Shown one piece after another: positions 26,230-36,014 of a stretch of 64,000 nt of DNA. The DNA is from Clostridium rectalis. Lineage in GTDB: Bacteria; Bacillota; Clostridia; Clostridiales; Clostridiaceae. The notes under the pieces were generated by a model. That model worked only from the letters and a program-made list of their open reading frames with translations. It made no database searches and had not been told where the DNA came from. The position numbers and the translations under genes are program-made. Location of the stretch: the NCBI RefSeq assembly GCF_900626095.1, contig NZ_UYZZ01000001.1, positions 310,001 through 374,000 of the forward strand. The letters run 5' to 3'. Position 1 is the stretch's first letter, and each line of letters opens with the position of its first letter.

Positions 26230-28782
26230 TTGATTAACGAAAAAGAACTTTTCTCGGGTTTAACAACTATAGAAGCAGAGAGAAGGCTTAAAAAATATGG
26301 ACCAAATGTTTTAGAAAAAAAAGAGAAAATTTCTCCAGTTAAAATTTTACTTCAGCAATTTAATGACTTTATAATATGGGTATTACTAGCTGCTACAGTT
26401 ATATCAGGATTTATGGGAGAAAAGGCAGATGCAATAACTATTCTAATAATAGTAATTATGAACGGAATTTTAGGATTTATACAAGAATTTAAAACAGAAA
26501 AATCTTTGGAGGCATTAAATAGCTTAGCTGCACCTACAGCAAAAGTTATTAGAAATGGAAATGTAAAAGTTATAAGTGCAGAAAAGTTGGTTATTGGAGA
26601 TTTAATAATTGTAGAAAGTGGTGATAGGATTCCAGCGGATTGTATTATTGTAGAAGACTCTGCATTAATGTTAGATGAATCTTTACTTACCGGGGAATCG
26701 GTTGGTGTTAATAAAAGCAGTCAGGATAAAGACAATATAGTATATATGGGTACTATAGCTTTGACAGGTAAGGCTAAGGCTAAAGTTATTGCTACAGGTA
26801 TGAAAACTGAAATGGGAAAAATCGCAGGTATGTTACAAAATATAGAAAAAGATAAATCTCCACTTAAGGAAAAGCTTAATGCTTTAGGAAAAGTATTAGT
26901 AGTTCTTTGTATTGGAATTTGTATTATTGTTACTATAACAGGCATAAGTAGAGGTCATGATAAATATCAAATGTTTTTATTAGGTGTAAGCTTAGCGGTA
27001 GCAGCTATTCCAGAGGGATTGCCTGCTATTGTAACTGTAGCATTAGCACTTGGTGTGTCAAGAATGCTTAAAAAAAATGCATTGGTAAGAAGGCTACCTG
27101 CTGTGGAAACTCTTGGATGTACATCTATTATTTGCAGTGATAAGACGGGTACATTAACTGAAAATAATATGACAGTTAAAGCGTTGTATTTTAATAATAA
27201 TTTATATAATTTGAATAAAGATACAGTGCCAGAAAATATGTTGTTTAAAAAATCTGTTACATATTGCAGTGATTGTAATATAGATTATAATGAAAAAAAT
27301 TTGGATAAGGGATTATTTGGTGATCCTACAGAAACTGCTCTTATAAAGGCATTTTTAAAAAATACGGGGGAACTTAAAAATTTTCTATCAAAAGGAAAGA
27401 GGATAAAAGATAGACCATTTACATCGGAAAGGAAAATGATGTCTGTAATAATAAATGAGAATGGGAAAAAGAGATTATATTTAAAGGGGGCTCCAGAAAG
27501 GGTAATAGATAGATGTAGATATATTGTAATTCATGGGGAGGTAAAAGCTTTTACTTCTTTATACAAAGATAAGGTATTAAGAAGTGTTGAAACTATGTCA
27601 TTTAAAGCATTAAGATGTATTGCTACTGCTTATAAAGAAATATCAAGTGTTAATGGTAATAACTTAGAAAATGATCTTACTTTAATAGGTGTTGCAGGTA
27701 TTATAGATCCACCAAGAAGAGAGGTTAAGGATGCAGTACTAAAGTGTAGAATGGCAGGTATAACACCAGTTATGATAACAGGAGATCATAAAAATACTGC
27801 TTATGCTATTGGAAAAGAATTAGATATAGTAAATAATGAAAATCAAGTGATTACGGGAACAGAATTGGACAAAATAGATAACAAGTCATTAATAAGTAAA
27901 ATAGATAATATAAGAGTATTTGCTAGGGTAAATCCAAATCATAAATTAAGAATTGTAAAAGCTTTTAAAGAAAAAGAAAATATTGTGGCAATGACAGGAG
28001 ATGGAGTAAATGATGCTCCTGCAGTGAAAGAAGCTGATATAGGTATATCTATGGGTGTATCTGGTACAGATGTAACTAAAGAAGCATCCTCAATGATATT
28101 ATTAGATGACAATTTTGCAACCATAGTATCAGCTGTAGAAGAGGGAAGGGTAATATATGATAATATAAGAAAATTTATAAGATATTTACTATCATGTAAT
28201 TTAGGTGAGGTACTTACAATGTTCTTAGCATCTATATTAAATCTTCAAACACCCATGTTACCAATACAAATTTTATTTGTAAATCTAGCTACAGATGGTT
28301 TGCCAGCCATGGCTCTAGGAATTGATCCTGCTGATATGGATATTATGGAACAAAAGCCAAGACCTAAAAATGAAAGCATATTTGCTAGAGGATTAAGGGA
28401 GAAAATACTTATAAGAGGTAGCCTAATAGGGATTTGTACAATACTTGCTTTTATTATGGGAAGTAAATATGATATGAGTCTTAGAACTTGTAGAACATTG
28501 GCACTATGTACACTTGTAATGTCTCAACTTATACATGTATTTGAATGTAGATCAGAAAGACATTCAATATTTGAAATTAAATTATTTACAAATATGTATT
28601 TAGTAGGTGCAGTTGCTATATCAATTGTTATGCTTATGAGTATACTATATATTCCTTTTTTACAAGGAGTATTTCATACAGTCCCTTTAAATATAGGGCA
28701 ATGGTGTATAGTATTATTTTTCTCAGGGATTATTGCATTCATAAATAGTTTGTATTTGTTTCTATTCCATAAAAATAAATAA
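26230..28782 (+). CDS. Cation-transporting P-type ATPase, Ca2+ (SERCA/PacL-like)
   Basis: 850 aa. Exports Ca2+ using ATP. Ordered features: N-terminal cation-ATPase domain, TGES (LTGESVGVN), M4 AIPEGLPA, phosphorylated Asp304 in [18 protein letters not shown] in the nucleotide domain, and [11 protein letters not shown]5 is [16 protein letters not shown] and M6 is [15 protein letters not shown]. The M4 Glu and the M6 N/T/D residues are those that bind Ca2+ in SERCA. The frame starts at ATG 26209, but CGGAGGTG follows that codon and is spaced for TTG 26230. Confidence 0.93.
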   Translation: MINEKELFSGLTTIEAERRLKKYGPNVLEKKEKISPVKILLQQFNDFIIWVLLAATVISGFMGEKADAITILIIVIMNGILGFIQEFKTEKSLEALNSLAAPTAKVIRNGNVKVISAEKLVIGDLIIVESGDRIPADCIIVEDSALMLDESLLTGESVGVNKSSQDKDNIVYMGTIALTGKAKAKVIATGMKTEMGKIAGMLQNIEKDKSPLKEKLNALGKVLVVLCIGICIIVTITGISRGHDKYQMFLLGVSLAVAAIPEGLPAIVTVALALGVSRMLKKNALVRRLPAVETLGCTSIICSDKTGTLTENNMTVKALYFNNNLYNLNKDTVPENMLFKKSVTYCSDCNIDYNEKNLDKGLFGDPTETALIKAFLKNTGELKNFLSKGKRIKDRPFTSERKMMSVIINENGKKRLYLKGAPERVIDRCRYIVIHGEVKAFTSLYKDKVLRSVETMSFKALRCIATAYKEISSVNGNNLENDLTLIGVAGIIDPPRREVKDAVLKCRMAGITPVMITGDHKNTAYAIGKELDIVNNENQVITGTELDKIDNKSLISKIDNIRVFARVNPNHKLRIVKAFKEKENIVAMTGDGVNDAPAVKEADIGISMGVSGTDVTKEASSMILLDDNFATIVSAVEEGRVIYDNIRKFIRYLLSCNLGEVLTMFLASILNLQTPMLPIQILFVNLATDGLPAMALGIDPADMDIMEQKPRPKNESIFARGLREKILIRGSLIGICTILAFIMGSKYDMSLRTCRTLALCTLVMSQLIHVFECRSERHSIFEIKLFTNMYLVGAVAISIVMLMSILYIPFLQGVFHTVPLNIGQWCIVLFFSGIIAFINSLYLFLFHKNK

Positions 28783-28804
28783 TGTTATGTAAAAGATAAA
28801 AAAC

Positions 28805-28840
28805 AAAGTCTTGAAAAGATATTAAACTTTTCAAGACTTT
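28805..28840. terminator. Bidirectional terminator between convergent genes
   Basis: A 14-bp perfect stem (28805-28818 with 28827-28840, arm AAAGTCTTGAAAAG) with an 8-nt loop. On the minus strand it is followed by a T-rich run (complement of AAAAAACA). On + the tail is weaker. It separates the ATPase gene from the convergent 28858 gene. Confidence 0.82.
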
Positions 28841-28857
28841 AGATTTATAAGATTATA

Positions 28858-29265
28858 TTATTTAAATCTTGTTTTGACTCTCTGTACTTTAGGCTCTTTT
28901 CCTTCCATTGGAATTAAGTCTTTTTTTGTAGTCATATTACGTACATTCATAATTTCTAGTTGTTCTCTATTTTCTTTTCCTTTTTTACCTTTAAGACCTT
29001 GTACTAAAAGATAATTTCCTTGAGATATTGAAATGAATTGAACAGGTTTAAACCATCTATGTTTTTTATAAGTGCATCTAACTATATTTTTGCTTCTTTC
29101 AGGTCTTACAAGTAATACTACAGTTAATTTATGGAATATTCCTAAAATAGTCTTTTGCTCTACTTTAACGGATACAGCATTACCTTGGACTTGAGATAAT
29201 CTATCTCCATATTTTTTTATATAATTTTCAGCATAATATTTATTTAATTTTTCTCTGAAACTCAT
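28858..29265 (-). CDS. Conserved-looking protein of unknown function
   Basis: 135 aa, basic, no membrane segment or signal. The middle alternates beta-like segments (AVSVKVEQKTILGIFHKLTVVLLVRPE) and a basic tract (RCTYKKHRWFKPVQF), and the C-terminus is Lys/Arg-rich. I recognise no family. The frame opens at TTG 29271, but AAAGGAG fits ATG 29265. It is transcribed alone, and good codon use and a strong ribosome site argue that it is real. Nucleic-acid binding is only a guess from charge. Confidence 0.75.
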   Translation of the reverse strand: MSFREKLNKYYAENYIKKYGDRLSQVQGNAVSVKVEQKTILGIFHKLTVVLLVRPERSKNIVRCTYKKHRWFKPVQFISISQGNYLLVQGLKGKKGKENREQLEIMNVRNMTTKKDLIPMEGKEPKVQRVKTRFK

Positions 29266-29656
29266 GTGCAATAACTCCTTTGCGTTAAATTTTGTGCATA
29301 GTTTTATAAATAATATAATATATGTATTATTTCATAATATAAAGTAGTAAATATCTACTAATTTTCTAAAATACTGTTAGAATTGATATTTAGAACATTT
29401 TATATACATTATAGCATAGTATTTTGAAATTTAAAATATATTAAAATCAGGTTTTATGTTCATAGTTTAACCTTATAAAAGAATATTTATTATTATATTA
29501 TCTTTTATTTGTAAATTAATATTCTTTTATAAATAAAAGATTGAATTAAAAGATTTGTAAAGTTATAAAGAATAGTATAAAATATATATGTAAAATTTTA
29601 GATATTAATGATAGTTTAAATTAAAGTTTTATTAGTAAAGTTAGGGGGATTAAAGT
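29266..29656. other. A+T-rich intergenic region with inverted repeat and deoC promoter
   Basis: About 390 nt without a credible gene. It holds a 13-bp inverted repeat (29475-29487 with 29518-29530, arm ATAAAAGAATATT, 30-nt gap) and, further on, the likely deoC promoter at 29555. The rest is simple A/T sequence in which I see no other structure. Confidence 0.6.
29555..29583 (+). promoter_or_regulatory. Probable SigA promoter for deoC
   Basis: TTGTAA (29555-29560), a 17-nt spacer, then TAAAAT (29578-29583). It lies 74 nt upstream of the deoC start. Each hexamer is one mismatch or close to consensus, but the surroundings are A+T-rich. Confidence 0.5.
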
Positions 29657-30319
29657 ATGAATAAATGTGATTTAGCTAGTATGATTGACCATACTATGTT
29701 AAAACCTGAATCAATTGAGGAAGATATAAAAAATATATGTAAAGAAGCAATTGCAAATGAATTTGCATCAGTATGTATTAATCCTTGTTATGTTAAATTA
29801 GCATCAAATTTATTAAAAGAGAGTAAAGTTAAGGTTTGTACTGTAATTGGATTTCCATTAGGAGCCACTACAACTAAGGTAAAAGCTTTTGAAGTAGAAG
29901 ATGCCATATTAAATGGTGCAAGGGAAGTAGATATGGTTATAAATATTGGGAAATTAAAAGATAAGGATTATGATTATGTTAAGGAGGATATAAAGGCGGT
30001 AGTGGACAAGGCTAAAGGAAGAGCATTAAGTAAAGTTATAATAGAAACTTGCCTTTTAACAGAGGAGGAAAAAATCATTGCCTGTAAAATTGCAAAAGAA
30101 GTAGGCGCAGATTTTGTAAAGACTTCCACTGGATTTTCTAAGGCAGGTGCTAAAGTAGAGGATATTAAAACAATGAGAGAGACTGTAGGGAAAGAAATGG
30201 GAGTTAAAGCATCAGGAGGAGTGAGAACTTATGAGGATGCTATAAAAATGATTGAAGCTGGAGCAAGTAGAATAGGTGCATCTGCGTCTATAGAAATATG
30301 TAAAAATTGTAGGAAATAA
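29657..30319 (+). CDS. deoC: Deoxyribose-phosphate aldolase
   Basis: 220 aa. Cleaves 2-deoxyribose-5-phosphate to glyceraldehyde-3-phosphate and acetaldehyde in deoxynucleoside catabolism. [11 protein letters not shown] is the family start, [12 protein letters not shown] holds the active-site Asp, and the Schiff-base Lys is K155 in [25 protein letters not shown] carries the second Lys. It is a single gene with its own terminator; no other deo genes are near. Confidence 0.96.
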   Translation: MNKCDLASMIDHTMLKPESIEEDIKNICKEAIANEFASVCINPCYVKLASNLLKESKVKVCTVIGFPLGATTTKVKAFEVEDAILNGAREVDMVINIGKLKDKDYDYVKEDIKAVVDKAKGRALSKVIIETCLLTEEEKIIACKIAKEVGADFVKTSTGFSKAGAKVEDIKTMRETVGKEMGVKASGGVRTYEDAIKMIEAGASRIGASASIEICKNCRK

Positions 30320-30334
30320 TATATTTATCTTTTT

Positions 30335-30374
30335 AAGGGCTAGAAAAGTAAAAGTTTTTCTAGTCCTTATTTTT
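30335..30374 (+). terminator. Terminator after deoC
   Basis: AAGGGCTAGAAAA (30335-30347) pairs with TTTTCTAGTCCTT (30356-30368) with one G-U pair, followed by ATTTTTATCTTTTTT. Confidence 0.85.
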
Positions 30375-30451
30375 ATCTTTTTTAAAATTTTGTTCCTAAA
30401 AACACAGATTTGGAATATTAATATATTAATGGATATTAAGGGGGGATTATA

Positions 30452-32749
30452 ATGAATGAACTTACGTCCATGGAAGTAAAATATAATATAGAATTTGACA
30501 ATATACAGAGGAGAGATTCAAATGATTATATACCAGAGTATAGTGAAGTATATAAAAGTATTAAAACCGCTTTAGAAATTGATAAGGAAGGATATAATGT
30601 ATATTTAATAGATGATTTTTCACAAGACAAATTAAATAATATTATGAATTTTATTAAGGAGAATTCAAGTGATATTCCACCTAAAGATATATGTTATGTA
30701 ATATATGATAATCCTAAAGAACCTAAGGGCCTATTTGTGGATAATGGAAAGGGGCATTTATTTAAAAGCTATGTAGAGGAGATAAAAAAGACTTATTTAG
30801 AATTAACTTATGAATTTTATAATACTTCTGATAATAAAAATAAAGAAGAACTTTTAGATAAGATCGAAAAGGGAAGAAGCGAATTGCTAAGTAAAATGAT
30901 CAAAATAGCTGAAGAAACAGGATTTGATATAAGATTTAGTCAAGGGGGATTCTCTTTTATACCTCTAAAAGATGATGGAGAGGTTATGAGTGAAAAAGAA
31001 TATGAGTCATTAGAAAAGGATAAAAAAACTGAAATTATAGATAATGTTAGTATTTTGAAGAAACAAGCAGAAAAAATATTGGATGATATAAAAGAAGAGG
31101 AAGATATAGGAATAGAGAGTATAAAAAAACTTATGAGGGAATATTATAAAGTTAATATGGAAAATGTAAGAGATTCCTATGGGAAAGACTTTAATAGGGA
31201 AGGAAAGGTATTGGAGTATTTAGACAATATGTGCAATACTACAGAGGATGAATTAATCGAAAATTATTCATCTACTTATGAGGATGATGAGGAAGCTATA
31301 GGTGAGATCGTAGGGAAGTATATGGTAAATGTGTTAGTAGATAATAATGAGAATAAAAAACCTGTTTGTATATATGAAGATGATCCTAGTTTAAGCAATT
31401 TATTAGGAACTATAGAATATGAAAATAAAAATGGAGTATATATAACAGATGTGAGCCTTATAAAGGCAGGCTCTATGCTGAAAGCTAATGGGGGATGTCT
31501 TATAATAAGGCTCAGTAGTCTTTTGGCTAATCAATCAGCTTATTACTATTTAAAAAAATCTCTTATAAGTGGAAAGGTGGATATTGATCATAACAGAGGA
31601 TATTTAGAATTATTGTCTTTAAATGGTCTTCATCCAGAACCTATAAAAATAAATGAAAAAGTTATACTTATTGGAGATTACGAAACTTATGATGTATTAT
31701 ATAGGTATGATGATGATTTTAAAAAGATTTTCAAGCTAAAAGCTGAATTTAATCCTATTGTAAAAATAAATGATAAGACAAAGGCAGCTCTCATAAAAGA
31801 TATAGAAAAGATAAGTTATGAAAACAGTTTAAAACCTATAAAAGCTGAGGGTATAAAAGAAATAGGAAAATTTTTATCTAGAAGAGCGGAGGATCAAAAT
31901 AGATTTTATTTTGATGGATATGAACTAAATAAATTATTAATGCTTACAAATAACAAGGTAAAAAATCAAAATAAGGATTTTATTGATAGTAATGATATAA
32001 GAGAAATACTTTATGAGGAAGAAACAATACAAAAAGAGATTCTGGAAACTTTTAAGGAAAATAAGATATATATAAATGTTAAAGACAAGGTAGTGGGGGA
32101 AGTAAATGGGTTAACTGTGTTGGACGCAGGATACTTGAGGTTTGGAAAACCTGTAAGAATAACCTGTAGATGTTATAAAGGCGATGGAAGTATAATAGAT
32201 GTGCAAAAAGATTCGGAGTTAAGTGGAAAAATACACAGTAAGGCTATAAATATATTAAATGGATATATTAATGGGCTTTTAGGTGATTATGGAAAGTTGC
32301 CAGTGGATTTTCATCTTAGTTTTGAACAGGTATATGGAAAAGTAGATGGAGATAGTGCTTCAGTTGCAGAAATAATAGCTATGTTATCTTCTTTAAGTAA
32401 AATTGGTATAAAGGGAAACATTGCAGTTACAGGCTCTGTAAATCAGTTAGGTGAAGTTCAACCAATAGGAGGAGTAAATGATAAAATAGAAGGTTTTTTT
32501 AAAGTTTGCAATATAGTAGATACAACACATGGCAAAGGGGTTTTAATACCCTATTCTAATATTGACAATTTAGTTTTATCTAAAGAAGTAGAAGATGAGA
32601 TTGAAAAGGGTAATTTTCATATATATACTATGAAAAATATAGAAGAAGCAGTGGATACTTTAATGGGTGATGGTAATATTAGTTTTAAAGATGTATTAGA
32701 TTTGGCAGAAAAAGAGCTGAAGAAATACGGAAAGAAAAGAGGGTTTTAA
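30452..32749 (+). CDS. Lon-like protease with degenerate ATPase domain
   Basis: 765 aa. The C-terminal Lon protease domain is intact: catalytic Ser635 in DGDSASVAE and Lys678 in GGVNDKIEGF, 43 residues apart as in E. coli Lon. The N-terminal part follows the AAA_32/LonB-type layout (alternating helices, YITDVSLIKAGSMLKANGGCLIIRL, and a linker reading DAGYLRFGKP), but the position expected to hold Walker A reads YNVYLIDDFSQDKLNNIMNF, with no GxxGxGK. ATP-independent or assembly-only function is inferred. AAGGGGGGAT precedes ATG 30452. Confidence 0.88.
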   Translation: MNELTSMEVKYNIEFDNIQRRDSNDYIPEYSEVYKSIKTALEIDKEGYNVYLIDDFSQDKLNNIMNFIKENSSDIPPKDICYVIYDNPKEPKGLFVDNGKGHLFKSYVEEIKKTYLELTYEFYNTSDNKNKEELLDKIEKGRSELLSKMIKIAEETGFDIRFSQGGFSFIPLKDDGEVMSEKEYESLEKDKKTEIIDNVSILKKQAEKILDDIKEEEDIGIESIKKLMREYYKVNMENVRDSYGKDFNREGKVLEYLDNMCNTTEDELIENYSSTYEDDEEAIGEIVGKYMVNVLVDNNENKKPVCIYEDDPSLSNLLGTIEYENKNGVYITDVSLIKAGSMLKANGGCLIIRLSSLLANQSAYYYLKKSLISGKVDIDHNRGYLELLSLNGLHPEPIKINEKVILIGDYETYDVLYRYDDDFKKIFKLKAEFNPIVKINDKTKAALIKDIEKISYENSLKPIKAEGIKEIGKFLSRRAEDQNRFYFDGYELNKLLMLTNNKVKNQNKDFIDSNDIREILYEEETIQKEILETFKENKIYINVKDKVVGEVNGLTVLDAGYLRFGKPVRITCRCYKGDGSIIDVQKDSELSGKIHSKAINILNGYINGLLGDYGKLPVDFHLSFEQVYGKVDGDSASVAEIIAMLSSLSKIGIKGNIAVTGSVNQLGEVQPIGGVNDKIEGFFKVCNIVDTTHGKGVLIPYSNIDNLVLSKEVEDEIEKGNFHIYTMKNIEEAVDTLMGDGNISFKDVLDLAEKELKKYGKKRGF

Positions 32750-32796
32750 AAAAATATAAAATCAAATTATTTAACTATTTAAAAATGAAGTAACAT

Positions 32797-32829
32797 GGAT
32801 TTCCCTATGGGAAATCCTATTATTTATTT
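32797..32829 (+). terminator. Terminator after the Lon-like gene
   Basis: GGATTTCCC (32797-32805), loop TAT, GGGAAATCC (32809-32817), then TATTATTTATTTT. The stem is perfect and the U-rich tail is interrupted. Confidence 0.75.
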
Positions 32830-32859
32830 TGTACAAAGATAATAAATTTATAATATATG

Positions 32860-32868
32860 TGATATAAT
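32860..32868 (+). promoter_or_regulatory. Extended -10 promoter of the hemolysin III gene
   Basis: TGATATAAT at 32860-32868 is a perfect extended -10 (TGnTATAAT), 35 nt before the TTG start. The -35 region is poor, as is common with extended -10 promoters. Confidence 0.6.
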
Positions 32869-32902
32869 AAGTTAAACTATTAAATAGAATTCGGGTGATA
32901 AT

Positions 32903-33544
32903 TTGGAAGGAAATTTCTATACTAAAAAAGAAGAGATAATGAATGCATTAACTCATGGTTTAGGTACTTGTTTAGCAATATCCGCCTTAGTAATATTAAT
33001 AGTGTTTGCTTGTATTAAGGGGACAGTGTGGCATGTAGTAAGTTTTTCTATATATGGTTCAACGTTAGTCATTCTTTATTTGGAATCAACACTTTATCAT
33101 AGTTTACCAGGTAAAAAAGTAAAAAAATTATTTAGAAAATTTGATCATATGTCTATATTTTTACTCATAGCAGGTACTTATACACCATATTGTTTAACGG
33201 TATTAAGAGGGTATATAGGATGGTCAATATTTGGTATAGTTTGGGGATGTGCTATATTTGGAATTGTTTTAAAAGCATTTTATACAGGAAAAAAAGAAAT
33301 ACTATCAACACTGTTATATATTATTATGGGTTGGATTATAATATTAGCAATAAAACCTTTATATAATATAATGACAATTAGTGGTTTAGCATGTCTAGTA
33401 GTTGGTGGATTATTATATACACTAGGATCATACTTTTTTATTAAGGACAAAATAGTTTTTAATCACGCCATATGGCATTTATTTGTATTAGGGGGAAGCG
33501 TGTGCCATTTCTTTTCCGTAATGTCCTTACTTTACATAGGATAA
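32903..33544 (+). CDS. Hemolysin III family (PAQR-type) membrane protein
   Basis: 213 aa with seven predicted membrane helices. The family metal-site residues are present: EIMNALTHGLGT near the N-terminus, ESTLYHSLPGKKVKKLFRKFDHMSIFLLIAGTYTPY, and the last-helix motif HAIWHLFVLGGSVCHF. The family includes B. cereus hemolysin III and adiponectin-receptor-like hydrolases. The true bacterial role is uncertain, and the hemolysin name should not be taken as proof of toxicity. TTG start behind GGGTGAT. Confidence 0.9.
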   Translation: MEGNFYTKKEEIMNALTHGLGTCLAISALVILIVFACIKGTVWHVVSFSIYGSTLVILYLESTLYHSLPGKKVKKLFRKFDHMSIFLLIAGTYTPYCLTVLRGYIGWSIFGIVWGCAIFGIVLKAFYTGKKEILSTLLYIIMGWIIILAIKPLYNIMTISGLACLVVGGLLYTLGSYFFIKDKIVFNHAIWHLFVLGGSVCHFFSVMSLLYIG

Positions 33545-33668
33545 AAATAAGTTAGAATATTTCAGTAATATAATTAGTTATGTTTAGTATTATAAAAAAG
33601 GTTTATATTAATTCTAAAATAAATAATCTATAAATATATTATTTTTTATGATGTGTTTAAGTGTATAA

Positions 33669-33698
33669 ATAAGGGGCTGCTTTATAGCAGACCCTTAT
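33669..33698. terminator. Terminator hairpin, convergent hemolysin III and LTA genes
   Basis: ATAAGGG/CCCTTAT (33669-33675, 33692-33698) and CTGC/GCAG (33677-33680, 33687-33690) with one G-A mismatch between them. It lies between convergent genes. No long T-run is present on either side. Confidence 0.6.
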
Positions 33699-33699
33699 A

Positions 33700-33969
33700 T
33701 TATCTTAAAATATTATTTAAAAAGAAAGAGGTACCTTTTAAAACAAGTATGTTAAATAGTGCACCTAGTAAAATTGCTATAGAAGTGTAAATAATACATT
33801 TGGTTAATTTCACTTTTGTGGGAAAAGAATTATTTGTACTTGATTTTATACATTTTGATGAAAAGAATATAAATATAAACCATGGGACTATACTTTCTAT
33901 AGAAAATATAGGGATCAAAATACAAATAAATATAAATATTAAACACCATTTAGGAAGTGTAAAGTCCAT
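33700..33969 (-). CDS. Small membrane protein downstream of LTA synthase
   Basis: 89 aa beginning MDFTLPKWCLIFIFICILIPIF. It has an N-terminal hydrophobic helix with a second hydrophobic stretch, a short basic loop (SSTNNSFPTKVKLTK) and a C-terminal helix. The frame opens at GTG 33978, but AAGTAGGTGA is spaced for ATG 33969. It starts 10 nt after the LTA synthase stop on the same strand, so the two are co-transcribed. No family recognised. Confidence 0.65.
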   Translation of the reverse strand: MDFTLPKWCLIFIFICILIPIFSIESIVPWFIFIFFSSKCIKSSTNNSFPTKVKLTKCIIYTSIAILLGALFNILVLKGTSFFLNNILR

Positions 33970-33978
33970 AAAATTCAC

Positions 33979-35853
33979 CTACTTTTTAAAATAGTTTGCT
34001 CTTATTATTTTATCACTAATAGTAATACCTTTAAGAAAAAATTCTTTATTTAATTTTTTAGTTTCTTTGCCAATATATTTTCCTGTAGAGGTTACTGCAA
34101 AATCTAATTTTGTGTTTAATAGATTCCTCCCTATAGAGCTTAATAAATAATCAGAGGAATTGGCTCCCATAAGGTAACTTAAAGTGGGAAGCAGATCAAC
34201 TTGTCCACCAGTTGTAGATATAGTTTCTCCCTTTATGTCTTTAGAATATATTATTAGTGGAATTTCTAAATTATTATCCCACCATTTTTCCTTTTGTGAC
34301 ATAGAATTTATTTCATCATCAAAGAATTTATGGACTCCTTCATGGTCCCCATATAAAACTACCACAGAATTATTTAATAGATTTTTTTTCTTTAAAATAT
34401 TTAAAAAATTGCCTATTTGTTTATCTGTATAGTGTATTGATTGAAAATATTTTCCCATTCTACTTTCATTAAAGGAAGAGTTAAGTTTTAATTCTTCATA
34501 TTCCTTAGGAAGATTAAAAGGAGAATGACTAGTAACAGTTATTGAAAAACTATAAAAAGGTTGTTTTTCTTTTTCTAATATATCTGGTAATTGATTTAAA
34601 AAGCTTTTATCGCTTATCCCAAGGCCTATAACTTCATCTGAGTTAAAAGAGCTTGAATCATAACATTTATCAAAGCCTATGGATTTTAATGCAGGAAGCC
34701 AGTTCCAATAAGAGCCTTTATCAGGATGGCAGGCTACAGTATTATAACCTAGTCTTTTCATAATATTTGGCAATGAATTTACATATGTATTTCCTGGATA
34801 TCTAAAAAAAGTACTCCCACTGCGTACAGGATAAATAGAGGTATTAGTTAAAAGTTCAGCATCGGAGGTTGTACCATTATGTGTTTGTTCTATATAATTG
34901 TCAAAATATAAACTATTTTTTAATAGCTTATTCAAATTAGGAGTAATTTCTTGGTTTTGTATTTTTTGTCCAACAACAAAATTTTCCAAAGATTCCACTT
35001 GAAGTATTATTAAATTTTTATCTTTAAATATACCTTTATATCTATTGTCAGGTAGAGTAACAGATTTAGATTTAAACCAATTATCTATTTGAATTTTTTC
35101 ATTATCATCTATAATATATGGTTGAGATTCTTTATAGAATGTATATATATCAAAAATATGATATCCAATTGGGGTAAGGGAAGCCATAGTTTGATTTTGA
35201 GTCCAACTTCCTTTAAAGAGAATTTGATTTTCATAACCTTTTTTTAATATATCTACTTTATAATGAGCATAAACTAAATACAGAATAGGTAATAAAAATA
35301 AAATAAAAAAACTGGTTAAATTCCTCTTACATCTTTTATACATTTTTAGATCCTTTAAAGATATAAAAATTATAAATATTATATCTAATAAAAATAAAAT
35401 ATCTATTGATCGTGACATAGCAAATATGCTATCACCTAAGTTATTTAAGTTGGAAGTAGCTTTTAAAAGATGGTAGCTTAAAAAAGAATGATTACTTCTA
35501 TAATACCAAATGTCACCTATATATATTATAGTTAAGATTATATTTGTTAATATAAAATAACATAGCTGTGGTATTCCATTAAATAAGAAGCTGAAGGAAA
35601 ATATTAAGCATATAAAGCTTATGTATACCAATATAGGCGGAACACTATGAAGTACTGTATTTGCATTAATGCTAACTGCCTTGTCACTAGAAATAAGTAA
35701 TACAAATAGTAATGTTTTTATTAATATGATTATAAAACTATATTTAAATAATTTATTTTCTTTTATATTTTTATAAGATAAATATAAATTATTTAAAATT
35801 TTATCAAATTTACTATATTTAGTTTTAAAATTTGTGTTTTTAAAAGTTTCCAT
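33979..35853 (-). CDS. ltaS: LTA synthase family protein (LtaS-like phosphoglycerol transferase)
   Basis: 624 aa. Five N-terminal membrane helices (about residues 35-190) precede an extracellular sulfatase-fold domain. Motifs: LIILQVESLENFVVG (metal Glu), HNGTTSDAELLTN with the catalytic Thr at about residue 329, ITVTSHSPFNLP, and VVLYGDHEG (metal Asp-His). The family polymerises glycerolphosphate from phosphatidylglycerol onto a lipid anchor. In clostridia related proteins may act on other teichoic-type polymers, so the exact product is open. AAAGGAG precedes ATG 35853. Confidence 0.92.
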   Translation of the reverse strand: METFKNTNFKTKYSKFDKILNNLYLSYKNIKENKLFKYSFIIILIKTLLFVLLISSDKAVSINANTVLHSVPPILVYISFICLIFSFSFLFNGIPQLCYFILTNIILTIIYIGDIWYYRSNHSFLSYHLLKATSNLNNLGDSIFAMSRSIDILFLLDIIFIIFISLKDLKMYKRCKRNLTSFFILFLLPILYLVYAHYKVDILKKGYENQILFKGSWTQNQTMASLTPIGYHIFDIYTFYKESQPYIIDDNEKIQIDNWFKSKSVTLPDNRYKGIFKDKNLIILQVESLENFVVGQKIQNQEITPNLNKLLKNSLYFDNYIEQTHNGTTSDAELLTNTSIYPVRSGSTFFRYPGNTYVNSLPNIMKRLGYNTVACHPDKGSYWNWLPALKSIGFDKCYDSSSFNSDEVIGLGISDKSFLNQLPDILEKEKQPFYSFSITVTSHSPFNLPKEYEELKLNSSFNESRMGKYFQSIHYTDKQIGNFLNILKKKNLLNNSVVVLYGDHEGVHKFFDDEINSMSQKEKWWDNNLEIPLIIYSKDIKGETISTTGGQVDLLPTLSYLMGANSSDYLLSSIGRNLLNTKLDFAVTSTGKYIGKETKKLNKEFFLKGITISDKIIRANYFKK

Positions 35854-35897
35854 AATATCTCCTTTTCAAAAATATTTTAGTAAAATTCCATATAATA

Positions 35898-35925
35898 ATT
35901 ATACTATGATAATACATAAACGCAA
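35898..35925 (-). promoter_or_regulatory. Probable promoter for the LTA synthase operon
   Basis: On the minus strand TTGCGT (35920-35925), 16-nt spacer, TATAAT (35898-35903), 45 nt upstream of the start. Confidence 0.5.
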
Positions 35926-35940
35926 AATATAAGGGTTATA

Positions 35941-35969
35941 TTGAAATAAAAGCTGTAGTAGAGTATAAT
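35941..35969 (+). promoter_or_regulatory. SigA promoter for ychF
   Basis: TTGAAA (35941-35946), exactly 17 nt, TATAAT (35964-35969). It lies 46 nt before ATG 36015 and is one of the best consensus promoters in the window. It diverges from the LTA synthase promoter. Confidence 0.8.
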
Positions 35970-36014
35970 TTTAGAAGGAATTAACTAAAGGTAGGAAAGG
36001 ACTGGATACACAAT

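Noticed and set aside
29475-29530. 13-bp inverted repeat upstream of deoC as an operator or terminator
   Set aside because: Gap of 30 nt and almost pure A/T arms; chance is plausible in this composition. Only noted.
33800-33994. Plus-strand frame overlapping the small membrane gene
   Set aside because: The minus-strand gene has a proper ribosome site and operon context; this frame has neither.
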